Shown: piece by piece, positions 1-10,376 of the stretch
How the letters are laid out: each line of letters opens with the position of its first letter
Numbering within the stretch: the stretch's first letter is position 1
Origin: Cocos nucifera
Taxonomy: Eukaryota; Streptophyta; Magnoliopsida; Arecales; Arecaceae
Length of the DNA stretch: 64,000 nt
Assembly (NCBI GenBank): GCA_006176705.1
Contig: QRFJ01005001.1
Location: 1-64,000, forward strand
Direction of reading: 5' to 3'
Notes under the pieces: generated by a model
The model's input: only the letters and a program-made list of their open reading frames with translations
Database searches by the model: none
What the model was told of the DNA's origin: nothing
Made by a program: the position numbers and the translations under genes

Positions 1-1198
1 TTTGGCTCAGACAAGACAACTTATTTATGATAGCAAAAGAAGAACGTTAGTTCAATCGAGTGCTAGCACGATTTCCTTGAACCTAATTGAATTCATTCAG
101 ATCAATTGAACTAGATCAGTTCAATTGATGATCACCAGATCAAACCCTTGTTTGTGTGACCCATTAGGTTCAGTTCTGTATGGTAATAGGATATGTCATG
201 ATCTCTATCATTGACATCATCGAAACTTCTTTTCGATGGATCAGAACTCTTTAATTCGAACAGCTAGAATGATCGATCATCTAAATCATTCTAAATTGCT
301 CCCAAATCCACCAGTGACACATAGCAGTATATGGTGGCAACCATCAGAGCAGAATACGATACCTCTTGGTGTAGCTACCTGTGTGATTCAGTTCTTCTAT
401 CTTGAGCCCTGATCAGATTAGGGTTAAGGTGAACTCGTCAAACCCTAGTCTCTGTCATATGATGTAATCATTGTTCGATTCGAGTCCAATGTGAAAATCT
501 AAATAGAAAACTCTTTCTATTATTTTCACTCTACCATGGCCATGGATTTCTGACTTGATTCTCATGATCATCATAGGCTACTCCTCAACCACGAGGTAGA
601 TAGATTCCATCTTGATGCAATCCAGTTCTACAAATGAACATGTCATAGCCAACATACACCTCAGGGTTCCATATGGCTAGGAACCGAGTAATGGTGTAGT
701 CAACTATAACACCCTCAAGGTGAACTATCGATGCATCTCAGGTCAAAGAACCAGACACACTACTTGTAGCATCGAGTCAGTCATTGACGAGAAGGTAGAC
801 CCCTAATGACTACTCGAGGTGGTCACGCTCAGTGCCCTCGTTCTCTAACGATGTACTTGTACTCTCGCTCCGGTGTCTCCACACCATAGACTCAAGACTC
901 ATCTACTAAAGAGAAGCGATTGTACACCAACCTTCCGGATCAATCACCATCCTCGTGATGATCCTATGGTCAGGAGCAATTTATCAGTTAATAATGATTA
1001 TTCATGTCTTAAATTTTCAACTCTTGAAAATATGAATTATCATTACCATTAACTCAAAGGATGTATCACAGACACTAAATACACATATGTGATAGAAGAT
1101 AACCCATTTATTAATTTTAGTCAAAATTATAATTTTGCCCCTAGAAGTGTATTACAAGTGTCAGCCAATTCTGGCTTCTAGGGCACATATATCTAACA
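1..1198 (-). repeat. 3' LTR of Copia A, partial
   Basis: Matches 7720-8918 along its whole length with scattered substitutions and small indels. In element orientation it begins TGTTAGATATATG at 1198, and the window edge cuts it after about 1.2 of 2.3 kb. It abuts coding sequence directly, without the polypurine tract seen in B. Confidence 0.92.
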
Positions 1199-2405
1199 CA
1201 TTGCACACAAACAAACTCCTAGATGTCGACTTTCGATCATCTATATCGAACATGAAATCCGAGTCTGTGTATCCCTGGACTTGGAGTTCTCCATTCCCAA
1301 AGACCAACATCATATCCTTAGTTCTTCTCAAGTACTTAAGGATACATTTCACAAAAGTCCAGTGTTCTTCATCTGGATTTGACTGATATCTGCTTGTGAC
1401 ACTCACAGCATGGGCTATATCGGGTCGTGTACATAGCATGGCATACATGAGGCTCCCTATTACAGAAGCATAAGGGATCTTGCTCATGCATTCTATTTCC
1501 TCAAGTGTGCTCTGGCACATCTTCTTAGAAAGATGAATACCATGTCTGAAGGGTATTAATCCCCTCTTAGAGTTTTCCATACTAAACCTCTTTAGTACTT
1601 TCTCTATATACATCTTCTGTGAAAGTCCTAGCATCCTATTCGGTCTATCCCTATAGACCTTAATTCCTAGAATAAAGGATGCTTCGCCTAGGTCTTTCAT
1701 GGAGAATTCCTTGGACAACCATAATTTAACTGTTGTCATCATGGGAATATCATTCCCAACAAGGAGGATGTCATCCACGTACAATACGAGGAAGACAACA
1801 GCGCTCCCACTAACCTTTTTGAAAATACACGGTTCCTCTTCATTTTTGATGAAACCAAACGTTTTGATCACATCATTGAAATGAGTGTTCCAGCTCCGAG
1901 ATGCTTGCTTAAGTCCATATATGGACCTTTGCAGCTTGCAAACCTTGTGATCAATATCACTGGATGTGAAACCTAGCAGTTGTTCCATATAGATATCTTC
2001 CTCAAGATATCCATTTAAGAATGCCGTTTTCACATCCATTTGCCATATTTCATAATCGAAATAGGCTACAACGGCAAGCAATGTGCGGATGGATTTTAGC
2101 ATAGCCACTGGGAAAAAGGTATCCTGATAGTCAATGCCTTCGCGTTGACTATAACCTTTTGCCACTAGTCTAGCCTTGAATGTCTCCACATTCCCATCTG
2201 CACCAATCTTTCTCTTGAAGATCCATTTACACCCAATAGGTACTATACCTTCTGGTGGATCTACCAAGGTCCAGACTTGGTTTGAGTGCATTGAGTCAAT
2301 TTCTGACTGTATTGCCTCTAGCCATTTCTCGGAGTCGATATCTGATATCGCCTTATTGTAGATTTTGGGATCATCACCATGAGCACCATTGCCTATGAGG
2401 AACAA
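1199..2405 (-). pseudogene. Copia A reverse transcriptase and truncated RNase H
   Basis: About 400 codons open without a stop. The reverse transcriptase is nearly complete: WIFKRKIG and FKARLVAKGYSQ near the N-terminus, QMDVKTAFLNGYLEEDIYME, the palm motif LYVDDILLVGND, then FILGIKVYRD and GSLMYAMLCTRPDIAHAV. RNase H begins at GYTDSDFM and DDRKSTS with its first acidic residue, but stops at FVCN, where the frame runs straight into the LTR. The remaining acidic residues of RNase H are therefore missing. The upstream integrase is in a different frame, so the two are not joined in one open polyprotein. This part alone could fold as a polymerase, but the element lacks most of RNase H. Confidence 0.9.
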
Positions 2406-3580
2406 TTTCCTCTACGTCCTCTGAAATAATACCTAAGTATCTCTCAGGGGGATGGGAAACTCTTTCCAATCTACGAGGTGGAGGAGGTAGTGTTCTTATT
2501 GGCTCAACCTGATTTGGTTCCAATTGGTCCTTAGCTCGTTGAACTTGTGAGACTTTCTCATCAAGCTTGATTTGCCTTTCAATGCCACTATTTTGAATAA
2601 ACTATTTTTCAAGAAAGATGGCATGTCGACTCATAATCACATTGTGGTCTTCTAGAATATAGAAATGGTATCCTAATGACTCTTTAGGATATCCTATGAA
2701 TCGAGCTCTGAAGGATCTAAACTATAACTTGTCCGCATGTTGTCTTTTGACATGAGCCGGACAACCTCAAATTCTGAGATGACTCAGACTTGATTTCTTA
2801 TCATGCCATATCTCATACGGTGTGGTAGGAACGATTTTAGAGGGAACCCTATTTAGTAGATAAATTGAAGTCAATAATGAGTGTCCCCAAAGGAAATCAG
2901 GGAGGTCTGTGAAGCTCATCATGGATCGAACCATATCCAATAGGGTCCGATTTCTCCGTTCTGAAATCCCGTTGAGTTGAGGTGTTCCTGGTGGAGTCCA
3001 TTGAGAGACTATGCCATTTTCCTTTTGATAGTCTAGGAATTTCCGGCTAAGGTATTCACCTCCTCGATCTGATCGAAGAACCTTAATGGGTTTTTCCAGT
3101 TTGTTTTTCTACTTCATGTCTGAATTCTTTGAACTTTTCAAAAGCTTCAGACTTGTGTCTCATAAGATACACATACCCATACCTAGACAGATCATCGGTA
3201 AAGGTAATGAAGTAGACAAAATTGCCTCTAGCCGGCACATCAAATGGGCCGCACACATCTGTATGTACTAGGGCAAGGAGATCTGTGGCCCTCTCCCCAT
3301 GTCCAACAAAAGGGAGTTTGGTCATTTTGCCTTGAAGGCAGGATTCACAAGTTGGATATGACTCGAAAGTCAATGGACTCAATAGCCCATTTTTCTCTAA
3401 TTTGTTGATCCTATCTTCTGCTATATGACCTAATCTCAGGTGCCATAGATATCTATCGTTTGGACTATCCCTAGGTCGTTTGGCATTCACGTTTTGCTCG
3501 ATAGTTAGAATAGGTACATCAATATGTAGCTGATAAAGACCATTAATAAGGAAAACCATTTGCAATTTTATTTCTTTCAT
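2406..3580 (-). pseudogene. Copia A integrase remnant
   Basis: The upstream part (3580-3083) holds the GAG-pre-integrase HHCC segment (LWHLRLGHI, then CESCLQGK) and the first two catalytic aspartates of the DDE core, in LVHTDVCGPF and ITFTDDLSRYG. The frame is lost near 3083. Further on, pieces of the core and of the C-terminal part (FLEK, stop, FIQ; then PPPPRRLERV) are readable with interruptions. An in-frame TAG lies at 2604-2602, at the same place as in B and C. A frame change near 2407 separates it from the reverse transcriptase. Integrase would cut and join element ends; this copy is broken. Confidence 0.85.
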
Positions 3581-3939
3581 AAAGAATGTTACAATGGTCC
3601 TTAAAGAAGGTAATCACATAGCCTTCTTGTGCTAAGCATGAAACAGAAATCAAATTCCTGCTAGCTGCAGGCACATAATAACAGTCTTTCAAAACTAAGT
3701 CTAAACCAGATGGTAATCGAAAGGGTATGTTTTCCATGCTACTGCAGCAACTCTTGCTCCATTACCGATGCGTAGGATCATGTCTCCATCCCTCAGCCTC
3801 CTGCTATCCTCAAGACCCTGCATAGAAGTGCACAGATGAGCACTAGAATCAGAGTCAAGCACCCAACTGGATGCAGAAGAAACCGTAAGGTTAGACTCAA
3901 TAACGAGCATACCTCCAGAAGGACCTTCCTTCTTGTTCT
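3543..3939 (-). pseudogene. Copia A aspartic protease with altered active site
   Basis: The protease begins after the gag zinc knuckle. The motif that should read Asp-Ser-Gly is Asp-Ser-Asp here (codons at 3856-3848), through a GGT to GAT change; B keeps DSG at the same place. It is followed by SSAHLCTSM, then in a second frame DLVLKDCYYVPAASRNLISV, the usual end of the Copia protease domain. The frame shifts near 3737. The glycine of this triad is invariant in active retroviral-type proteases, so I infer that polyprotein processing is lost. Confidence 0.82.
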
Positions 3940-4755
3940 TCAGGGTGGCCAGGTAAGTAGGGCAGTTCCGCTTCCAATGGCCATCGCTGTTGCAATGGAA
4001 ACACTTTCCTTTGCCATCATCGGTCTTTCTTCTTCGGCTTCTGCTTTTCTTCTTCTTTGATCCTTCCACCTTCTTGCTTTTTCACAGACTTCTTTTTCTT
4101 TTTAATAAGACTTTCTTTTGGAAGAAGTCCATTCCATAGCAAGAACTGAGCCTTTAGAACCTTTCATAGAAAAGCTCAGCGGTAACCAGCATATTCATTA
4201 ATTCGGCCAAGGAATTTTGAAGTTTATGCATGTGGTAATTCATGATGAATTGCCCATATGCATCAGTCAAGGATTGCAGAATAATATCGATTCTGCAGTC
4301 CAAGTCTAACTTCACACCGAGCTTCTCAAGCTCTTCCATGTCCTTGATGTCCTTGATCTTGGACTGATCTTGGACTGCCCATCACGCATCTTAGCCTTAA
4401 AAAGTTGTTTCGTGACTTGATACTTGGCTGCACGACTCTGTTCACCAAACATCTCCTGCAGGTGAGCCAACATTTGGCGAGCAGTCCCGATATCCTCATG
4501 TTGGCGCTGGAGCTCATCAGACATCGAGCCCAACATGTAATATCTGACCTTATTATCTTCGTCTATCCATTTTTTCAGAGACGCTCTCTGTTCAATAGAT
4601 GGACGGGCTGGTAAGGTGGGAGGGTCCTGGTCCAGTACATGGGTTAACTTCTCAGAACCCAAAACTATTTTATAGTTCCTGAGCCAATCTTTATAATTGG
4701 GTCCGGTCAGTCTATGTGTGTCCAGGATACGTGCTAATGGATTGGACGCAGACAT
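3940..4755 (-). pseudogene. Copia A gag (nucleocapsid) remnant
   Basis: Gag packages element RNA in virus-like particles. The start at 4755 (MSASNPLARILD) follows a CTAAC and AG pair that looks like a 3' splice site. Visible segments: LTGPNYKDWLRNYKI, then DELQRQHEDIGTARQMLAHL, typical of plant Copia gag, and at the C-terminal end a CX2CX4HX4C zinc knuckle (CFHCNSDGHWKRNC) after a lysine-rich stretch. A small rearrangement near 4370 breaks the frame, and another break lies near 4154. B keeps the same segments with different lesions. Confidence 0.88.
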
Positions 4756-4759
4756 TTTC

Positions 4760-5552
4760 CTTTAGAAAGTCAAAGATTCTAGTTAGATACCGTAATTATG
4801 ACTTGACCAATTTATTTAGGAATTTTATTTTAAAATAAATTAGCTTCCACTATTTTCTCGGATTCCTACACTTCCTCTATAGAGATGCGAAAATCTCCAC
4901 TGATTAATGATTTCTAGTGGGTGGTGCGGTCTCACCAACTGACTCATCACCTCACCTAACAGTTATTGGTGATGGGTTAGCCAATGAGTGAACAACTCTT
5001 GTTCAATGATTCTCTAATCATGGTGCACCCAAACTTGGTCTCTAATTCATGAATCTCACCATATCCAGAATATTGATCCACTCCTTAGTTAAGTCAGACC
5101 CACCATTTGCATAGACTGGGTTCCTAATTGAGTCTCTCACCGTATCCGAAATATTGAGCCCAACTCATCCTCCAGCCCATAGCATCCAATGCCTAATAGA
5201 CATGGTTGCATCTTTTCCGGTGCAACTGAGCCACTGTATCCAGTCCGAGAACAATCAACCCCGGGAAGGGTCCGCACGTCTACAATGGTGGAAGACCTCA
5301 GACTTAATCTTTTCTTAGGGAGAATTGATTCAGATCTCATTAAACTAGACTTGTTATAGTCATAACAATTATGACTAACCTAGTGGCATGGGTTAGCTCG
5401 GATTATTGACCACCTCAGATCAGAACTGTGTCAACAGATATGGCCAGGTAAGTGAGATCGGTGGAAGGAATATGCCATTAACTCGTACAAGAATGCATTC
5501 AGGTCGAGTAGCTTCCAATTAAAAATCAGTCGGTCGTATGTGCCAAACTTAC
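4760..5552 (-). other. Candidate intron in the leader of Copia A
   Basis: In element orientation AAG|GTAAGT lies at 5552, and a CTAAC branch-like motif plus a pyrimidine-rich stretch ending AAAG lies just before the gag ATG at 4755. B has the same layout with a canonical CTACAG and C with CTATAG. In this copy the acceptor CAG is decayed to AAG. The predicted length is 793 nt. Splicing is inferred from sequence only. Confidence 0.5.
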
Positions 5553-6617
5553 CTTAGACACCAAATTATTGAGCCAGAACCAATTGGGTTAGCCTACAAT
5601 CCAGACTCTAACCTCTGAGCCTAATTAGGTCTTGCTTGATCGTGACTCGATCTTGACCCAGACTTAATCCTATTAGGCCGGTCAATTTAAGCATTGTTGA
5701 TCCCATCTAACCAACTCTTGATTCGGTTTGATCAACCGCTTAGACCTAATTGAGCTACCCAAGCCCGAACCCAGTATTATGAATATGTCTTAGATCTGAA
5801 AATTCTCAATTTTAGATCTAATTGATATTCCATAATCTTAATTTTTAATTAAGTAGGGTTCATAAACAAAATATGCATAATAAATCCTAGGGTTTCAGGA
5901 TCTAGGATTTTGCAGAAAGTAAGTTTTGGGTTTCTGATTAAGGACGAACACGCAGCACCCCTACACATCATAAGAACACCCCATCGAATGGGAAGAGAGG
6001 GCCTTTAAATCCTTCTTCGTTCTTATGATCGGACGGCCAAGAGGAACGCCTTAATCAGGAACACATTCAATACTACAAAATAAGTTTCAGATCTATATCA
6101 TATATCTCATATACAAATCAGATCTAATCATGGCATATTTTGCATACATCTCATGTATTGAATCATGCATATTTTTAGATCTAAATTATCTCATAATAAT
6201 CTAAAAAATTAGATTTAAATTGATCTAATCAAAATAAATTCTAATCTAGATAATTATGTAGAACTATTCTACAACTAGTCTAGACATGCATCAATCATAT
6301 CTCATATGATATTTAAAATTAAATAATTTTATTTGCTATTTTTTAGATGTCATTATAACCATTATAATATCAAAAAATAGTAAATAAATAGATCTAAAAT
6401 ATGATTTAATCAGATTAAATCAAAAACATGCAAGACTATTCTATAGAACTATTCTATTTTAGAACTAGTCATGCATATTTTCTAATCTTAGATCCAAATC
6501 ATTTAATTTTAATTTTTTCTAATTTTAGATTTGATCACATCTCATGTGACATCTAAAATCATTTATTTTCTAATTAAAATAAATTTAAAATCAGATCTAA
6601 GCACTTTTAAAACCTTG
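5553..6617 (-). other. Leader of Copia A, 5' of the candidate intron
   Basis: Non-coding leader between the primer site and the candidate donor. It aligns along its length with the leaders of B and C, including a conserved block at about 5940-6065 that contains the GGTGTTCTTATGATG and GTCCTTAATCAG motifs. No coding potential recognised. Confidence 0.7.
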
Positions 6618-6629
6618 GCTCTGATACAA
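6618..6629 (-). other. Primer-binding site of Copia A
   Basis: Reads TTGTATCAGAGC in element orientation, one mismatch from the tRNA-Met-complementary TGGTATCAGAGC. It sits two bases inside the 5' LTR. Confidence 0.88.
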
Positions 6630-7214
6630 GTTGAAGGAAAATCCTGGTTTTTCGGACCAAGTTCGTTCAGATCTGATCAGATCAAGAGATATATTTCAAA
6701 AATTTTTCTCTTGGATCTATATTAGATCTAAGATATTTTACATCTGATTATTATTATTTTAAAAATTAAATAAAATATAGATAAATTAAATCAAATTTAG
6801 TTTACCTTGATATGGGTAATCCTATTACCCATTGATGATCCTGTATGCAGCGGAAGGTTCTGGATCTAGCCACGCAAGTGCCTGGCCTCTATCGGTATCC
6901 ACTCAGGCTGGATTTGGAGATCCTTTTCTTTTCTATCTCATCTTCAAAAATTAGATCTGGATCTGATCTGGAGGATCTTCAAAACTCCTTTTGAAGATCA
7001 GTAGTCGTCCTTTGCAGCAGTGCAACCTTCTAGCTTTCAGTCGCCTTTCTTTGATCTAGATCACACCAACCAAAAAATCCAAAACTCCTTTTGGATGTGG
7101 AGAGGAAGGGGAGAAGGTGGTTTGGCATGGAGGAAGAGGGGAGAGGCAGCCTTGGGTGTGGAAAATTGTGATTCAATCATTATCCAATCGCAATCTAGGT
7201 TGGGCGCAGGGTCT

Positions 7215-7222
7215 TATTTATA
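7215..7222 (-). promoter_or_regulatory. TATA box of Copia A LTR
   Basis: TATAAATA on the minus strand, followed by AGACCCTGCGCCCAAC as in B. The position, well inside the LTR and upstream of the primer site, fits the U3/R boundary. Confidence 0.75.
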
Positions 7223-7535
7223 GACTGTCTGTGATCCAACTTGTCTTCTTCCCAATCAATCACAACTCTTTGTGAAATTAGATCTAAATCTGATTGGTGG
7301 GAATAGAGTCCCCTGGATTCCTCCTTAGAGGGCGACTAAGACCAGTCAAAGTTGGTTCTTAGAAGAACTCTAATTGGAATCCAAAAAGGAGATGGAGTCC
7401 CTATCCAACAGGGACTCCTAGGCGCCTCCAACTTGGGCACACGCCAAGGGTGGCGTGCACCCTCCTCCTTGCCAGATTTTGACAGGAGGACAGGCCCCCA
7501 CCAGCTCTCCAATAGGTGCGTGACATGTGGTTAAA

Positions 7536-7597
7536 AGTCAAAGTGTCAATGGTCAACATTTGATCAGTCAAAGGTAGACTTTTGACCAAAGTCAAAG
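7536..7597 (-). promoter_or_regulatory. W-box core cluster in Copia A LTR
   Basis: Six TTGAC cores, on both strands, within 62 bp and about 320 bp upstream of the TATA box. B has eight at the same place. WRKY factors bind TTGACC/T, so stress-linked transcription is a reasonable inference. Confidence 0.6.
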
Positions 7598-9687
7598 AAC
7601 AAAAAATGGCAGGTGACCAAAAATGGAAGGTAATGTCTTACAAAATAAGACAACCTTTTCTGACTTGGACAACCTCCAGTCAGACCATATGAAGGCCTCT
7701 GATTGAGCACAAACTCCTTTGGCTCAGTCAGGACAACTTATTTATGATAGTAAAAGAAGAACGTTAGGTTCAATCGACTGCTAGCACGATTTTCTTGAAC
7801 CTAATTGAATCTCATTCAGATCAATTAAACTAGATCAGTTCAATTGATGATCACCAGATTCAAACCCTTGTTTGTGTGACCCAGTTAGGTTTAGTTCCAT
7901 ATTAATGGGATATGTCATGATCTCTATCATCGACATCATCGAAACTCCTTTCGATGAATCAGAACTCTTCTGATTCGAACAGCTAGAATGATCGATCATC
8001 TAAATCATTCTAATTGCTCCCAAAATCCACCAGTGACACCTAGCAGTATATGGTGGCAACCCATCAGAGCTTAATGTAAACCTCTTGGTGCAGCTACCTG
8101 TGTGATTAAGTCCTTCTATCTTGAGCTTCGATCAGATTAGGGTTAAGGTAAACTCGTCAAACCCTAGTTTCTATCATATGATGTAATCATTCGATTCTAG
8201 TTCGATGTGAAAATCAAAATAGAAATTCTTTCTATTATTTCACTCTACCATGGCCATGGACTTCTGGACTTGATTCTCATGATCATCATAGGGCTGCTCC
8301 TCTACCACCGAGGTAGATAGATTCTATCTTGATGCCATCCAGTTCCTACAATGAACATGCTATAGCCTACATACACCTCAAAGGTTTCGAATGGCTAGGA
8401 GACCGAGTAATGGTGTAGTCAAACTATAACACCCTCAAGGTGAACTGCCAATGCACCTTAGGTCAAAGAACCAAACACACTACTGCAGCATCGAGTCAGT
8501 CATTGACGAGAAGGTAGACTCCCTAATGACTACTCGAGGTGGTCACACTCAGTGCCCTCATTCTCTAACGAGTATCTGTACTCTCGCTCTGGTGTCTCCA
8601 CACCATAGACTCAAGACTCATCTACTAAAGAGAAGCAATTGTACACCAACCTTCCAGATCAATCACCATCCTCATGATGATCCTATGGTGGGGAGCATTT
8701 TATGAGTTAACAATGATTATTCATGTCTTAAATTTTCAACTCTTGAAAATATGAATTATCATTACCATTAACTCAAAGGATGTATCACAGACACTAAATA
8801 CACATATGTGATAGAAAATAATCCATTTTATTGATATTAGTCAAAATTATAATTTTGCCCCTGGAAGTGTATTACAAGTGTCAGTCAATTCTGGCTTCTA
8901 GGGCACATATATCTAACGCCATAGTTTCTGATCGAGGATGTTATCTCGATCGCAGATCTTGAAAGGCTTGTAGCTGTAGATGGGGAAGGTTTATTTCGAA
9001 GAAGAGTCATGATCCGAACAAGAATCCTCTGCTCTCTATTTCTTCTTTCCAGGGGTGATGGGTATGCTAGCCCAAGTGCTCCTCCTTGGGATCGATTCCT
9101 GACATTCTGATGATGGGTTTTCTGATGGATCCGCCACTAGGGGCTGTCGCATGGCCTGCACCATTTTGATGAGGCCTTGAACTCGCTGCATCAACAAGTT
9201 AAACTACTCTGGATCTACCATAGCCGTCGGTGGAGGAGGAGGTTGAAGCATCGGCGATGGAGCAGGAATGGATGGATTTATCTCAGATCTAGCGGTAGAT
9301 CTCCAGATAGTCACCTTTTTTGGAGGCATTTCTTGGGATTGAGGGAGAGGATGGAGATGAACCATGAAGAAGAAGATCCATAGGGTTGACTGAGCACTCC
9401 TTTAAGAATAAGGGTACCTCAGGAATAGAGGACCCTTCCTCTAGTGTCAATCCTGTTGGTACAAAATTTGGTTGATGTTGGATCAAGCTGGAATTGAGGA
9501 AAAAGAGGTCACCATCGGTGACCTACAAAATAAAGTTCCATTCGAAGTCAGTGATAGTGGCTCTAGTAGGACCCTCTGATGATCAAGTCAGCTCTTCTGA
9601 TCAATAAAAATGAAGTGCTCAGGAAAGAACTCAACAAAATTTTAGGAAAGAGAAGAGAGCTTAGAGAAAATATATCTAGAGGGTCCC

Positions 9688-9695
9688 TTTTTATA
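9688..9695 (-). promoter_or_regulatory. TATA box of gypsy element G
   Basis: TATAAAAAGGG on the minus strand, followed by a pyrimidine-rich start region (CTCTAAGCTCTCTTCTC), as is common for LTR promoters. Confidence 0.55.
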
Positions 9696-9698
9696 GAT

Positions 9699-9905
9699 GA
9701 AGCCTATAGCAAACTGATAGTGATAGCCATAGCCATCCAGTAGTGGGCCGCTTGGGGCTGCGTGGTATTTGTTACAGAGAGGGGCACCATCTATAGCAGA
9801 CTGATAGTGATAGCCATAGATAGTGACAGCCATAACCATCCGATAGCAGGCTACTTGAGGCCACTCGGGGTGGCATGAAGTTTGTTATGGAGAGAGATGT
9901 CCATC
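9699..9905 (-). repeat. Imperfect tandem repeat in G LTR
   Basis: Two units of roughly 95 bp sharing ACTGATAGTGATAGCCATA, then a GGGC/GGCC-rich part, then TTTGTTA(C/T)(A/G)GAGAG. They lie immediately upstream of the TATA box on the minus strand. Confidence 0.7.
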
Positions 9906-10082
9906 GTCATAATGTGCCCATTCATTAAGATTTAATAATCGAAGTTCGGAGGTAGCAGGCATTGGTTGGTGAAGAACTTTGACATATATCAATTCTAGAG
10001 GAGTTCGGACTCCTAAAGAGAATACGGCTAAAGGGGATTATCTAGGAGGAATGCTGTTGAAATCTAGAAGTAATCCATTGGA

Positions 10083-10295
10083 GGAATCCAGATGGAGTCC
10101 GACTTATGGAGAAATCAAGAAGAAGTCTGACTGATGGAGAAGTTCGAAAGGAGTCCAACTGATGGAGAAGTTTGGCTGAAGGAGGAGTTTGGGAGAAGTC
10201 CGACTGAAGAAAAAGTTCAGAAGGAGTTCAACCATTGGAAGAGTTCGGCTGCTGAAGGAGTCCAGGAGGGTTTTGGCCGCTGGAGAAAGAATTTT
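10083..10295 (-). repeat. GA-rich minisatellite in G LTR
   Basis: About nine degenerate units of 20-25 bp built on GGAGAAGTCCGACTGATG (plus-strand text), with GGAGTTC and GAAGGAGT variants. A small open frame across it has no recognisable product. Confidence 0.7.
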
Positions 10296-10376
10296 CGATT
10301 GAAGCTCTTCCATGATTACAAATTACATTAGGCTAAGCATCAAACTGAACTTCGATGGGAGCGAGGTTTATCCACA

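Larger units (their letters stand above)
1..8918 (-). mobile_element. Copia retrotransposon A, left end outside window
   Basis: Ty1/copia element read on the minus strand: 5' LTR 6632-8918, primer site 6618-6629, leader about 1.9 kb, gag from 4755, then protease, integrase, reverse transcriptase and RNase H remnants, and a partial 3' LTR 1-1198. The protein order integrase before reverse transcriptase defines Copia. It is a sister of element B (38148-49215); its internal part is 5433 bp against 5843 bp in B, the difference being one deletion at the RNase H end. The reading frame is broken, so it is not autonomous. The gag and reverse transcriptase look like the Tork/Angela/Tnt1 side of Copia, a lineage call I hold loosely. 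It lies in the gag region of gypsy element G. Confidence 0.93.
6632..8918 (-). repeat. 5' LTR of Copia A
   Basis: About 2.29 kb, the same length as the 5' LTR of B. It ends CCTTCA at the primer-site side. The outer terminus, TGTTAGAT in the family, reads CGTTAGAT here, one T-to-C change. It holds a TATA box and a W-box cluster. Small open frames inside are conserved only because the LTRs are. Confidence 0.92.
8919..10376 (-). mobile_element. Ty3/gypsy element G: LTR, leader and gag start
   Basis: Minus-strand fragment. Its outer edge at 10376 reads TGTGGATAAACC in element orientation. After it, C's LTR resumes at a point matching 36237 in C's other LTR, so G looks inserted there. Going inward come GA-rich minisatellites, a tandem repeat, a TATAAAAAGGG box (9688-9695), and then a leader. 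Near 9230 a gag-like N-terminus is readable (PPPPPTAMVDPE, stop, FNLLMQRVQGL), resembling Tat-lineage (Retand/Ogre type) gags. Copia A interrupts the gag at 8918. The internal end of the LTR could not be fixed. The lineage call is tentative. Confidence 0.6.
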
